The notes under the pieces were generated by a model, which did not search any database, was not told the DNA's origin, and saw only the letters and a program-made list of their open reading frames with translations. Positions 52,253 through 60,981 of a DNA stretch of 64,000 nucleotides are shown piece after piece (position 1 is the stretch's first letter; each line of letters opens with the position of its first letter). Source of the stretch: Poriferisodalis sp965116245 (GTDB lineage Bacteria > Actinomycetota > Acidimicrobiia > Acidimicrobiales > Poriferisodalaceae). The position numbers were made by a program, and so were the translations under genes. Location of the stretch: NCBI GenBank assembly GCA_965116245.1, contig OZ220497.1:248001-312000 (forward strand), written 5' to 3'.

Positions 52253-52264
52253 AAACAATCGTTT
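52253..52264 (-). promoter_or_regulatory. Putative SOS-type box upstream of imuA'
   Basis: On the minus strand: AAAC-GATT-GTTT followed by GT, 13 bases before the imuA' GTG. It shares AAC-N4-GTTTGT with the dnaE2 upstream sequence but has two mismatches to GAAC-N4-GTTC, so it is a weak call. Confidence 0.3.
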
Positions 52265-52303
52265 TGATGAGTGTCTTACCGGGGGTCTTACGACTGCACT
52301 GAT

Positions 52304-52354
52304 TGCTATCAAACGTCTGCTATCGAACGTTTGATAGCAAAAGTGCTGCTATCA
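52304..52354. promoter_or_regulatory. TGCTATC repeats with a 22-bp palindrome
   Basis: TGCTATCAAACGT (52304-52316) and TGCTATCGAACGT (52318-52330) are 14 bases apart. The second is the left arm of a 22-bp inverted repeat, 52318-52339, ending GATAGCA with one mismatch pair. A further TGCTATCA lies at 52347. It is located in the 174-base gap between the NfuN-like gene and imuA' (both minus strand), so a binding site for a regulator of imuA' is possible. Confidence 0.45.
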
Positions 52355-52414
52355 CCAGTTTTACCGCCGGAGTCCAGTGTTACTACCGGCGTACGGGCTA
52401 CTGACGGAGCACTG

Positions 52415-52705
52415 CTACCGGTAGTGGGTAAACAGCTCTTGAATCAGTTCAGCTATGCCCTCCGAGGTGTGGCCCCGGGAGATGTCAATGGTGGCCACGT
52501 TGCCATACACATGCACGTGGTCAACTCCGCCCCGCTGAAACAGGCGCCATGCCAGCAGGTCGGCCGGGTCTTCAGCATTAGCGGCATCTTCGGCACTGCT
52601 GTAGTAGCGATGACCCGCACCCGTCAGCGGACGATTGGTCTCAAACTGAACTGTGCCCGCACGAACTGCCGACGGTCGCTCTGCTACTTGAACGGGCTGA
52701 CCCAT
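52415..52705 (-). CDS. Nfu/NifU N-terminal-domain-like small protein
   Basis: A 96-residue protein resembling the stand-alone Nfu_N domain (associated with Fe-S scaffold proteins): TVQFETNRPL near the start, AEDPADLLAWRLFQRGGVDH and VHVYGNVATIDISRG, followed by a helix (GIAELIQELFTHY). The Cys-x-x-Cys scaffold domain of NifU/Nfu is absent, so cluster binding is not expected from this protein alone. ATG 52705 is nearly back to back with the acyl-CoA dehydrogenase gene. The function of lone Nfu_N proteins is unknown. Confidence 0.6.
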   Translation of the reverse strand: MGQPVQVAERPSAVRAGTVQFETNRPLTGAGHRYYSSAEDAANAEDPADLLAWRLFQRGGVDHVHVYGNVATIDISRGHTSEGIAELIQELFTHYR

Positions 52706-52791
52706 AGCCGATGAGCGTAGCCAGACAAAGCAGTAGCTTGGAGCCAGTCACGTCCACCCATACCCCGCCTCGCAACACACAGGAGACCGAC

Positions 52792-54075
52792 ATGGCTACT
52801 GCCAACACCACCGAGATCACCGAAGAGCAGTTCGCTGCTGAGGCACTGGAATTCTTGGAAGCCCATGCCACACGCAAAAGTGAGCAGCGTGAGTTCGTAT
52901 GGGGCGAAGGGCCCGACAACGCGGCACTGTTTGAAGAGATCGACCGCGAGCGCGAACTGCAAGAACTGGATGCGTCAAAGAACTGGCGGGCAAAGAAGTA
53001 CGACGCTGGCTACGGCTGGATCAGCGGTCCAACCGAACTGGGCGGCGGCGGCATGCCTCGCAAGTTTGAGCGCATTTGGGGTCAGCTAGAAAGCCAGTTC
53101 GACACGCCCGATGGCGGTTTCTTCGGCATCGGTTTGGGCATGGTGGCACCGACCATCTTGGCTCACGCCAATCCTGAGGTATCCGCCGAGGTGCTTCCCA
53201 AGATGTACCGGGCTGACATCGTGGGCTGCCAACTGTTCTCTGAGCCAGGAGCCGGTTCGGACCTCGCCAGCCTGCAGATGCGAGCCGAACGCGATGGCGA
53301 GGAGTGGATCCTCAACGGTCAGAAGGTGTGGACTTCAGGCGCTCACTATTCCGACATCGGCGAGGTGATCGCTCGGTCCGATTTCGATTTGCCCAAACAC
53401 CAAGGCTTGACTGGGTTCCTCGTGGATATGAAAGCACCTGGTGTGGAAGTGCGACCGTTACGGCAAATGACCGGCGGGGCCAATTTCAACGAGGTGTATT
53501 TCAACGACGTGCGCGTGCCGGACTCGCATCGCCTGGGCGAGACGAACCAGGGCTGGGGTGTGGCGCTTACAACTCTGATGAACGAGCGTGCAGCCATCGG
53601 GAGCGGATCCGGCGGCGGCACCGGAGGAGGCAGCTTTAGCAGACTGTCCGCCATGGCCGCCCACTACGGCATGGCCAACAACGCTCTAGCTCGCCAGAAA
53701 CTCGCCGAGATCTACACCAACGGCAAGGTGCTGGCCTGGTCAAACCAGCGCACCATGGATGCGCTGCGCGCAGGCAAGACCCCTGGGCCCGAAATGTCGC
53801 TATCCAAAATGGGTCTGGTGCGCCAGATGACTGCCACGTGCGAGTTCGTAGCCAACACGATTGGTCCCAGGCTGGTGGCGGACTCTGGTGAGTGGGGCAC
53901 GTTCTCATGGGCTGGCTACGTGCTGGGTTTCCCCGCCATGCGCATCGCCGGCGGCTCCGATGAAGTCATGCGCAATATCGTCGGCGAACGCGTACTGGGG
54001 CTGCCCAAAGAACCGGGCATTGATACCACGAGCCCGTTCCGCGAGCTAAAGGTCGGCACCCAGCGCCCGGAGTAG
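52792..54075 (+). CDS. Acyl-CoA dehydrogenase family protein
   Basis: FAD-dependent acyl-CoA dehydrogenase of 427 residues, the first step of beta-oxidation. CQLFSEPGAGSDLASLQMRA and WILNGQKVWTSGAHYSDIGE are the flavin and substrate-binding signatures, and the C-terminal helical domain ends GGSDEVMRNIVGERVLGLPK. The usual catalytic Glu region is not obvious by eye, as in long-chain or sterol-type actinobacterial ACADs (FadE-like heteromers), so a partner subunit is possible. ATG 52792 has AGGAG 7 bases upstream. It is convergent with the YbdK-type gene across a 15-bp array. Confidence 0.92.
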   Translation: MATANTTEITEEQFAAEALEFLEAHATRKSEQREFVWGEGPDNAALFEEIDRERELQELDASKNWRAKKYDAGYGWISGPTELGGGGMPRKFERIWGQLESQFDTPDGGFFGIGLGMVAPTILAHANPEVSAEVLPKMYRADIVGCQLFSEPGAGSDLASLQMRAERDGEEWILNGQKVWTSGAHYSDIGEVIARSDFDLPKHQGLTGFLVDMKAPGVEVRPLRQMTGGANFNEVYFNDVRVPDSHRLGETNQGWGVALTTLMNERAAIGSGSGGGTGGGSFSRLSAMAAHYGMANNALARQKLAEIYTNGKVLAWSNQRTMDALRAGKTPGPEMSLSKMGLVRQMTATCEFVANTIGPRLVADSGEWGTFSWAGYVLGFPAMRIAGGSDEVMRNIVGERVLGLPKEPGIDTTSPFRELKVGTQRPE

Positions 54076-54190
54076 CTGGTTGAGGCGTAAATGGTCGAGG
54101 CGTGGCTAGTCGAGGCGTAAACGGTTGGGGCCCAGCGCCCCGAAGTAATTGGTCGGCGAGTAGCCAGTCGGCAAGCAGCTAATCGGTCGG
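54073..54190. repeat. Degenerate 15-bp tandem array between convergent genes
   Basis: Seven units of about TAGCTGGTTGAGGCG, starting at the TAG stop of the acyl-CoA dehydrogenase (54073, 54088, 54103, 54118; then after a CCCAGCGCCCCGAAG spacer 54146, 54161, 54176). Several units retain TAA/TAG at the same phase. The array reaches past the stop of the convergent gene. Confidence 0.85.
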
Positions 54191-55318
54191 CGGCGCCAAG
54201 GTCTCCTTGATGAGGTGTTGCACCACAGCAACGAGCGCCTCATCGTGGTCAGCGCCGCCGTCCAGCGCGGCCTGGTAAACGGCACGTTGCTGATCAGCGG
54301 ACGTGCCTCGCTCGCTGATTACGCGCAGGTGGCGGATCTCCTCCACACAACCGAGCGCTTCGGCATCGGGACTTACAAGCTCAATGAGTTCGTCAACCAG
54401 TTGCTGGCATGGCACCAGCTCGCCCTTGCCCAGGTCAATCAGGGAGCCGCTGGCACCGTACCGCTCGGCGCGCCACAAGTTCTCACCGATAAGAAAGTTC
54501 GCATAGCCACGCCAGCGCTGATTCGCTATTCGCAGTCGCCACAGCATGCGTAGAACACATAGGTACGCGGCTGCGATGGCAATCGTGTCCTCCATGCGGG
54601 TCGGCAGGTCAGTGATTCGCATCTCCATGGTCGGATAACGCTCCGAAGGGCGGATGTCCCACCAGACCTTTGATGAGTCCTCGATGATCTCGGCGTTCAC
54701 CAACACGTCAATATGGCGCCGAAACTCCGCCCACGAGTCAAACTTGGGAGGCAGTCCCGTACGCGGCAGTGTCTTGTACACGGCTGACCTGTAGCTGGCC
54801 AGGCCAGTGTCGCGGCCCATCCAGAACGGAGACGAAGTGGACAGGGCCAGGAGATGGGGCAGAAAATACGTGACCTGGTTCATCAGGTCGATACGCAGTT
54901 CTGGGTCCTCTATGCCCACGTGTACATGCAGCCCGGAGATAATTAGCTGGCGCGTGATGTCCTGGAGATCCTCAGCGAGAGCCCGGTAGCGCTCCTTGTC
55001 GGTGACTTCAAGCCGATCGGGCCTAGCGAACGGATGGGTGGATGCAGCAATCGGCGCAAGCCCAAATTCGGCAGCGGCCTCGGTCACCGCTAGACGCAGC
55101 AGTCCGATGTCGCCGCGCAGGTGCTTCATGTCACGACAGATGCCGGTGCCGATCTCAATCTGAGCGCTGTATAACTCTGGGCTAACGAGACCATGACGTA
55201 GCTCGGCGACTCGTTCGATCAGACCGGGTGGCTGCGTGCTCACCAGCGTCCCAGTGTCACGATTGACGAGGAGATACTCCTCTTCAATCCCTATCGTCCA
55301 GCTTGGTTCGTCAATCAC
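54179..55318 (-). CDS. YbdK-type carboxylate-amine ligase (GCS2 family)
   Basis: A glutamate-cysteine-ligase-like enzyme of 379 residues. WTIGIEEEYLLVNRDTG (metal-binding Glu-Glu-Glu), QIEIGTGICRDMKHLRGD, SGLHVHVGIEDPELRIDL and WWDIRPSERYPTMEMRITDL are the family hallmarks. YbdK members form gamma-glutamyl amides with weak or unknown specificity; actinobacteria usually rely on mycothiol, so glutathione synthesis is not implied. GTG 55318 overlaps the rnhB stop (4 bases), which makes it the last gene of the 950-residue/rnhB/YbdK series. Confidence 0.92.
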   Translation of the reverse strand: MIDEPSWTIGIEEEYLLVNRDTGTLVSTQPPGLIERVAELRHGLVSPELYSAQIEIGTGICRDMKHLRGDIGLLRLAVTEAAAEFGLAPIAASTHPFARPDRLEVTDKERYRALAEDLQDITRQLIISGLHVHVGIEDPELRIDLMNQVTYFLPHLLALSTSSPFWMGRDTGLASYRSAVYKTLPRTGLPPKFDSWAEFRRHIDVLVNAEIIEDSSKVWWDIRPSERYPTMEMRITDLPTRMEDTIAIAAAYLCVLRMLWRLRIANQRWRGYANFLIGENLWRAERYGASGSLIDLGKGELVPCQQLVDELIELVSPDAEALGCVEEIRHLRVISERGTSADQQRAVYQAALDGGADHDEALVAVVQHLIKETLAPPTD

Positions 55319-56070
55319 GGCCGCGAGTGTGCCATAGCACGCTCTCGCAGCGCCGTATGCGGTAGCGCAGTACGCGGTAGTACCGCCTGGAGTTGGGATG
55401 CCACCGCGTTGGGTATCGGTTCGGCATCGGGCAGCGCATCAGCGAATGACCAGCTAAGACGATGGATAGCGCACGGCCCATGTGTTTGCAGTGCCGAGCG
55501 ATGGACCGGGGCCGGATACCCCTTGTTTGACTCAAACCGATAGGGCGGGAAATCCTCTGCTAACGACGTCATGATCCGGTCACGCACAACCTTGGCCATA
55601 ATTGAGGCGGCCGCTATCGACAGGCAGCGTTGGTCTCCCCGAACCAGAGCCTGGCTAGGACACCAGTCCACGAAATTGAAGCTGCCATCGAGCAGAACTC
55701 GGTCCGGTTCAAGGTCCGGCTCAAGTCGCAGCACTTCTAGGGCTCGGCGGGTGGCTAGGCGCATGGCATCGGTCATACCGAGTTCGTCGCACTCTGCAGC
55801 AGTGGCGTGGCCAACAGACCAGGCACGAGCCCAGCAGTCAATGCGTTCAAACAGCTTCTCGCGCGCACGGTGCGTCAACTCCTTGGAGTCGCGGATGCCG
55901 TTCACGCGGCCGTGCGACGAGACTACGACGGCGCCGACCGTCAGTGGTCCAGCCCAAGCACCGCGGCCCACTTCGTCCACGCCTACGACCGTCGTCTCGC
56001 CTGCTTCCCAGCAACGCCGCTCAAACGAGAGGCTCGGTCGCTTGGACGCTGCGGACTTCATGGACTGCAT
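55315..56070 (-). CDS. rnhB: Ribonuclease HII
   Basis: Removes ribonucleotides from DNA-RNA hybrids. The catalytic acidic residues lie in VVGVDEVGRGAWAGPL (Asp-Glu), RVLLDGSFNF (Asp) and AAASIMAKVVRDR (Asp), with GIRDSKELTHRAREKL also typical. The chosen start ATG 56070 gives 251 residues; ATG 56061 is close. The open frame to 56226 runs through the end of the 950-residue gene and through CTGGATGGCG repeats and is unlikely. The C-terminal tail after FADALPDAEP is longer than average and low in conservation. Confidence 0.93.
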   Translation of the reverse strand: MQSMKSAASKRPSLSFERRCWEAGETTVVGVDEVGRGAWAGPLTVGAVVVSSHGRVNGIRDSKELTHRAREKLFERIDCWARAWSVGHATAAECDELGMTDAMRLATRRALEVLRLEPDLEPDRVLLDGSFNFVDWCPSQALVRGDQRCLSIAAASIMAKVVRDRIMTSLAEDFPPYRFESNKGYPAPVHRSALQTHGPCAIHRLSWSFADALPDAEPIPNAVASQLQAVLPRTALPHTALRERAMAHSRP

Positions 56071-56077
56071 GGCGAAA

Positions 56078-58930
56078 CTACGAACTGGATGGCGAGGAGT
56101 TGGATGGCAGGCTGCTGGATGGCGGACTGCATGGCGCCAGCAAAGCCTCTCCCCGCAGGCCTGTAGCAGTGAACGAGTCGTCCAGCCCAGGTGCCGTGAC
56201 TGTCGGTGCAATGCCATCGGGATCATGAGGATTCACCTCCCACAACAGCGCGGGCCGCTCACCATGCCAGCGAACTGCCCACGACACAGATCCAATACGA
56301 CTCGGCAAATCGTGTACTTCAACCGGCTGACCCAACCAAGCTGCTGGCCAATGCGCAGCGAATCGCAGCGCGGGTGGCACTGGGTTTGTCGGAGCAATGG
56401 TGGCCAGACCGCTGTCGGGGGCATCAACTAGCAATCGCAGCAGGGTCCGTACGAACATTCCCGCCACAACGAGATCATGACCCGTACCGTTGGTGCCGGT
56501 TCGCAACTCAGGATGCATGAACGTCGGCCAGTTCATCGTTGGTGTTGCCACCGAGACCAGCGCCTCAAGTCGCTCAAAGGCACGAGCTGGCGCCGGGCGA
56601 GCCTCTGCAAATGCCAGCAGAGCGGTGGCCACGAGGTCGTAGCCACATGACGTGGCTGCGTCCTCTACAAAATCCACTGGTGTGTACAGGGCTGGCTCAG
56701 CGGTTACGAACGGCAAAGGTGGCGCCCAGGGCACGGCTGCTTGGATCCATAGGCCAGTGTCGTGTGCTACCCATGCCCACCGCTGACTGGCTCGTTGTTG
56801 GCTGGCTCGTTGTTGGCTGGCTCGTTGTTGGCTGGCTTGTTGTTGGCTGGTTGGCTGCTGGCGGGTTGACTTCTGGCCGGATTCGCGCGGCGCGCTGTCT
56901 CGCGAGACTTCCCAGGGCAGGCGTCCCCAGCGGTCTCGGTACGACACTGCCGACGTCGGTGCCACCCGCACATCAAGGCGCAACGCCTCAGGCAGCGACA
57001 TTGCCTCACGTTGCAGCGCGTTCGCCGCGCGTTCGGCTCCTAGACGCAGCAGCAATCGATAGCTAGCTCGCAGACCCTCGCGGATAGTCCATGGCTCTTC
57101 TTGCTGAGGCGCATGGCGCGTAAGCAGCCAGCGCGCACCAGACGTCACAAACTCCCCTAAGGCTTCCGCATAGGCAGGATCGGGATGCAACGACAGCAGA
57201 TGTTCGGCCAGCACCAGCGAGGTGCCCGTCACCGAGGTGCCCATGGCGGTGGTCATGCCCGAGATGTCTTGCGCCTGAGCCTGGCGAAGCAGGAGATCCC
57301 GCACCTGCTCGCTCAAGCCAGACTCTACGAGTGCGAACAGTTGCACGAGATCGTCTCCTGCAAGGTTGCAGTCGGTGTCCAGCGCCGATGCGAGCATGGG
57401 GCCAACCACACCGGGCCCGTCATCGAACGGAGCTGTCGATAGGAGCTGTGCCGCACGTGCGCTCAGCGCAGCGGTAGCGAGCCGACCGGGTGGCAACTCC
57501 AATCTGCAACCTGCCTCAACACGCTTACGCCAGCCGCTGGCCACCCGATCCAGGCTCGGAACTGCATCGAGCACGGCCGCGCCGAGTTCGGGACTGCCAG
57601 CGTCGTCCCACTTGAAAGCCTGGCCGCGGCCGACAACAGCCGCGCGCAGTGTTGCACCGGAGACCAGTGGGAAGACAACTGCAGCATTGGCCAAGCGCTC
57701 AGGGCATGCGACCGTTGCCGAAACCTGCCCGGATCGAGCCGACCGTGTCGCAGCCACGGACGCCGTATCGCCAAGAGCGTCTGGCACATGGCTGCCAACC
57801 TGCACGGAAGCCGCCCGCTCAGTCTCGGCAGACTCTGTCGCAACAGGCCCAGCCCCATCAGGCCCAGCCGCAATAGGCCCTGTCGCAACAGGCCCTGTCG
57901 CGGCAGACGTCGTCGCAGCAGGCCTTTCCGCAGAGTCCCGTGTACTAGTTGCGTCGTTGGACGCTGCGAGCAGTGCTGCGCTGTCGGTCCCGTGGCTGCC
58001 CACCACGATGTCGCCCGGCACCCGATCGAAGATGACCGTGGCTCGACCGAGCGCCGGATGGAGTCCGTCGTCGAGTGTTAACACCGGTCCATTGACGGAG
58101 ATCTCGTTGATACCCCAGGAAGTCGACCACTCCCAGTGCTCGCTGTTCGCATGCTCAAACGCACCCAGATTGCACGGCCGCGCAGCTAGAGCAACCGCCA
58201 CCGGCGCTGGCGTGCGATTGACGATCTCAACGACGAACACCTCAGGAACGGCGTTCGCTGCGGCATCGGATGTGTTCACTCGACTGGGCTTGTCTGCCTC
58301 TTGCTGGTCTATTGCTCGCTCGGCTGCAGCTTGCTGGGCTGCATTTCGCTTGGCTGATCGCCACTTCGAAAAGGGCAGTAGACCGGTTATGTGCAATCGT
58401 CTGGTTGCGTTGTGCCTGGCTACCTGCCGCTTGGCTTGTGGCTCGGCATTGCGCATGAACCGTCGTAGCGGTTGGCGTCGCTTGCTTTGGCGCTTCTTGA
58501 CGTGCCGCGCCGCGTTGTCTGTCCGTACAGCAGCGCCTCGCGCTGCTGAAACCCGATGCACTACATCTCCGCCACCGACTCGCAGAATCGTCTCTACAAC
58601 CGGCATGTCGTCTACCAAACGCTGCCGCACAGTGGCAGCCCGCGAAGGGAACACCCATTCCTCGCTGGCACGAACCCACCAGTCGAGCGACCAGCGCGCC
58701 CATGCCACTAATCCACGTGGATCCACCGCAGCTCGGTCAAGCGTCTCGGGAAGGCCAATCGTCGTCCAAGAGCGACCCAGCGTGTTGGCGAGCACACAGT
58801 CGCGCACGCGAGAGTCTTCGCTCCAGTACTCAACCTCGCTATGTGTCGGTTGATAAGCCGCCGAACCTGGGTCCAACTGGCGCTGCGCCCACCACGGTCG
58901 TACCCACCCGTCGGGAGGTTCACGTGTCAC
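56078..58930 (-). CDS. Large protein of unknown function (950 aa)
   Basis: No family recognised. The N-terminal 120 residues are Trp-rich (GWVRPWWAQRQ, WARWSLDWWVRASEEWVFP). A basic Lys/Arg segment (about 143-215) follows, then a beta-rich part (VNGPVLTLDDGLHPALGRAT), a Thr/Gly/Pro repeat (about 335-365), an alpha-helical middle (about 490-680: LAGDDLVQLFALVESGLSEQ) that could be an (alpha/alpha) toroid, a Gln/Ala/Ser repeat (about 690-715), and a C-terminal part with WAVRWHGERPALLWEVN, faintly like the beta-domain of glycoside hydrolases. There is no signal or transmembrane helix. Start GTG 58930; rnhB starts 8 bases after the stop. Confidence 0.7.
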   Translation of the reverse strand: MTREPPDGWVRPWWAQRQLDPGSAAYQPTHSEVEYWSEDSRVRDCVLANTLGRSWTTIGLPETLDRAAVDPRGLVAWARWSLDWWVRASEEWVFPSRAATVRQRLVDDMPVVETILRVGGGDVVHRVSAARGAAVRTDNAARHVKKRQSKRRQPLRRFMRNAEPQAKRQVARHNATRRLHITGLLPFSKWRSAKRNAAQQAAAERAIDQQEADKPSRVNTSDAAANAVPEVFVVEIVNRTPAPVAVALAARPCNLGAFEHANSEHWEWSTSWGINEISVNGPVLTLDDGLHPALGRATVIFDRVPGDIVVGSHGTDSAALLAASNDATSTRDSAERPAATTSAATGPVATGPIAAGPDGAGPVATESAETERAASVQVGSHVPDALGDTASVAATRSARSGQVSATVACPERLANAAVVFPLVSGATLRAAVVGRGQAFKWDDAGSPELGAAVLDAVPSLDRVASGWRKRVEAGCRLELPPGRLATAALSARAAQLLSTAPFDDGPGVVGPMLASALDTDCNLAGDDLVQLFALVESGLSEQVRDLLLRQAQAQDISGMTTAMGTSVTGTSLVLAEHLLSLHPDPAYAEALGEFVTSGARWLLTRHAPQQEEPWTIREGLRASYRLLLRLGAERAANALQREAMSLPEALRLDVRVAPTSAVSYRDRWGRLPWEVSRDSAPRESGQKSTRQQPTSQQQASQQRASQQRASQQRASQRWAWVAHDTGLWIQAAVPWAPPLPFVTAEPALYTPVDFVEDAATSCGYDLVATALLAFAEARPAPARAFERLEALVSVATPTMNWPTFMHPELRTGTNGTGHDLVVAGMFVRTLLRLLVDAPDSGLATIAPTNPVPPALRFAAHWPAAWLGQPVEVHDLPSRIGSVSWAVRWHGERPALLWEVNPHDPDGIAPTVTAPGLDDSFTATGLRGEALLAPCSPPSSSLPSNSSPSSS
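56787..56861. repeat. 15-bp tandem repeat in the 950-residue gene
   Basis: Five units of CTGGCTCGTTGTTGG (plus strand), in frame, encoding Gln-Gln-Arg-Ala-Ser repeats in the C-terminal third of the protein. The first three are identical. Confidence 0.95.
57840..57929. repeat. Second 15-bp tandem repeat in the 950-residue gene
   Basis: Six degenerate 15-bp units of the type GCAACAGGCCCTGTC, in frame, encoding Ala/Thr-Gly-Pro-Val/Ile-Ala repeats. Confidence 0.9.
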
Positions 58931-59181
58931 CGGATCGTTCTAGCAAAGCCCCGGAGTTAGTTGCACTACGGGGTCGATGCAGCTCGCCCTGATTTCTGCC
59001 GCATTGCAGCTTGGCAGCGCAGTGTGACCATGCAGCTTGGCGTTGCAGTCATGTTGAGAGACGGGTCCAGCAGCACCGGTCACGCCATCCGAGCTAGCCG
59101 AGTCGTCCATAGGCCTGAGACTGCCCTTACTCCAGTGTTGCCAGCAAGTTTGTGTGACACCCCCTTCGTACGGTGGTTGTC

Positions 59182-60570
59182 ATGTTGAGGAACGAGTCCG
59201 GTGGCACCGACCGCCGCAGCTCCAGCTCCACCGTTTGTATAGCCACCAGCGCTGGTACCGCCAGCAATACCACTTCTGCCGAGACCGCCTGTGCGGTTGA
59301 TTTGGCGGATACGACTGACGGGGTTGGGCTGTTGACGTTGCGTTGTTTGGACGCCGCGGAACTCGATGGATTAGGACGGCGTGGGTTGCTTGACGTGCTC
59401 GGTGAGATTCAGCGGTTCGTGAACCAAGCAGCGGGCTATCGAGCCAAAATCCTCGGCGCACTTGACCGGCTCGGCAGCGACGGTCGTGCGCCCGAAGTGA
59501 GCCCACATGTAGCACTAAGCGACGCCACTGGCGTAAGCGAACGCGACGCCCGCCGGATCACACGAGTCGCTGACAAAGCCCGCGAGCACGACGCGGTGCT
59601 GAACTCGCTCTCGCAAGGCGATATCACCTCGGCTCAAGCGGAAGTGCTGTGCGACGCCCGCGTCACCAACGAGGTGCGAGACGATCTGCTAGCCGCGGCG
59701 GTGTTGGAGGACTGTGACCAGACGCGGCTCCGTGTTCACCAAGCCGAGTGTTCCAATGAGACTGCGATGCAGCGCTTCAAGCGCCAACGCGAAGCCCGCG
59801 GCGGCGGCTGGCGGCGAGACCACGAAGGAATGCTCAAGCTGTGGGCTAGTTTCGATCCCCGCAGCGCAGCACAAATCGAAGCTGCGCTGGAGACACTGCG
59901 ACAGCAGTATTGGATCAACGACAAGCAAATTCGTACCAATCGGCGCAGTCCCGCCCAGCGCGACGCTGACGTGCTCGCTCACGCAATAGCAGGCCTCACC
60001 TACAACGAGACTAATGAAAAAGCAGTAGAACGGCTCACTAACCGCAGCCGCCAAGGCTCAGCGCCGCACCTACCCGCAGCACAAGTCAGTGTCCTGATCG
60101 ACCTGGACGCTCTGCGGCAACAAACAGACGCGGTGGGCGTAACCGACGCCGGTATCGAACTGCCGCCCGAAGTTGTGCGCGGCCTGGCCTGCGATGCGGA
60201 ACTCATCCCGATGATGCTGGGTGGACCAGGTGGATCAGCCGATGTGGGGCGACTGCGACGCACAGTCCCACAACGGCTGCGTCGATTGCTCGTCGCACGC
60301 GACCAGCACTGCCAGTGGCCCGGCTGCGATCAACCACCATCACGCTGCGATGTGCACCACATCATCCACTGGGCCGACGGCGGACCCACCAACCTCGACA
60401 ACCTGGTGCTTCTGTGTCACCGGCACCACCACCAGCTACACGAACACAACTACCAGATGATCCGCCAACCCGACAGGACCTGGCACACCGAACCACAGAC
60501 CGACCGAGACGCCAACCAAGAATCCAAACCCGCACCACGTCCGACCACCAAACAAGCCCGCGGGCCGTGA
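59182..60570 (+). CDS. DUF222 / HNH endonuclease (13E12-type)
   Basis: A 462-residue protein with an N-terminal DUF222 region (about 45-330: LRCLDAAELDGLGRRGLLDV, DARRITRVADKAREHDAVLN, FDPRSAAQIEAALETLRQQY) and a C-terminal HNH nuclease (about 375-430: CQWPGCDQPPSRCDVHHIIH, ADGGPTNLDNLVLLCHRHHH). This is the REP13E12-like family, multicopy in many actinobacteria, sometimes within mobile elements; function is unknown. ATG 59182 is preferred over GTG 59173. The 250 bases upstream (58931-59181) show no recognisable feature. It may be a transferable nuclease gene, although no ends or repeats define an element here. Confidence 0.9.
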   Translation: MLRNESGGTDRRSSSSTVCIATSAGTASNTTSAETACAVDLADTTDGVGLLTLRCLDAAELDGLGRRGLLDVLGEIQRFVNQAAGYRAKILGALDRLGSDGRAPEVSPHVALSDATGVSERDARRITRVADKAREHDAVLNSLSQGDITSAQAEVLCDARVTNEVRDDLLAAAVLEDCDQTRLRVHQAECSNETAMQRFKRQREARGGGWRRDHEGMLKLWASFDPRSAAQIEAALETLRQQYWINDKQIRTNRRSPAQRDADVLAHAIAGLTYNETNEKAVERLTNRSRQGSAPHLPAAQVSVLIDLDALRQQTDAVGVTDAGIELPPEVVRGLACDAELIPMMLGGPGGSADVGRLRRTVPQRLRRLLVARDQHCQWPGCDQPPSRCDVHHIIHWADGGPTNLDNLVLLCHRHHHQLHEHNYQMIRQPDRTWHTEPQTDRDANQESKPAPRPTTKQARGP

Positions 60571-60919
60571 GCCCGACAGGGGCGGCGCGTAGCGGCTCAG
60601 CAGCGGCGAACGGGCAGCAGAGGCGAATGAGTGTCATGAGAGCGTCACGGCGGCAAGCATGCCCGTACTCGGCGCGACCGAAGCTGGCTGTGTCGCCAAG
60701 CAAGCCCGCGCTCGGTGTATCCGAGCTTTTCGGCACCAACAGGCAAGGCCGTTCGCCCCAACAGCCGAAAGCGCAGCCTTTGCACATCATGCAGCTAAGG
60801 GTCGAAGTGCTGATTTTGCTTGGACGCTCAGATGCTCTGGCGGATCAGCCCGGGCGGATCGGTTCGCTCGCGCTCAGTCGTTTTCGGTCGCGACCGAGCA
60901 GTGCTCATGGGGCTCAGAA

Positions 60920-60935
60920 CCCCCCCCCCCCCCCC
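60920..60935. repeat. Run of 16 consecutive C
   Basis: A 16-base C homopolymer, the only one of its size in the window, about 120 bases upstream of the CofC fusion gene. Such tracts slip readily during replication; the assembled length may be uncertain. Confidence 0.9.
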
Positions 60936-60981
60936 GATAGCAGTCTGGATGTAACTCTCGTTCAGTTATGTGCTGGAACAA

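Noticed and set aside
57366..58853. Long plus-strand frame of 495 codons opposite the 950-residue gene
   Set aside because: Its product is Ser/Ala/Thr/Arg-rich with no family signature and looks like the antisense of a GC-rich gene. The minus-strand frame is longer, continuous with the rnhB operon and has a more natural amino-acid makeup.
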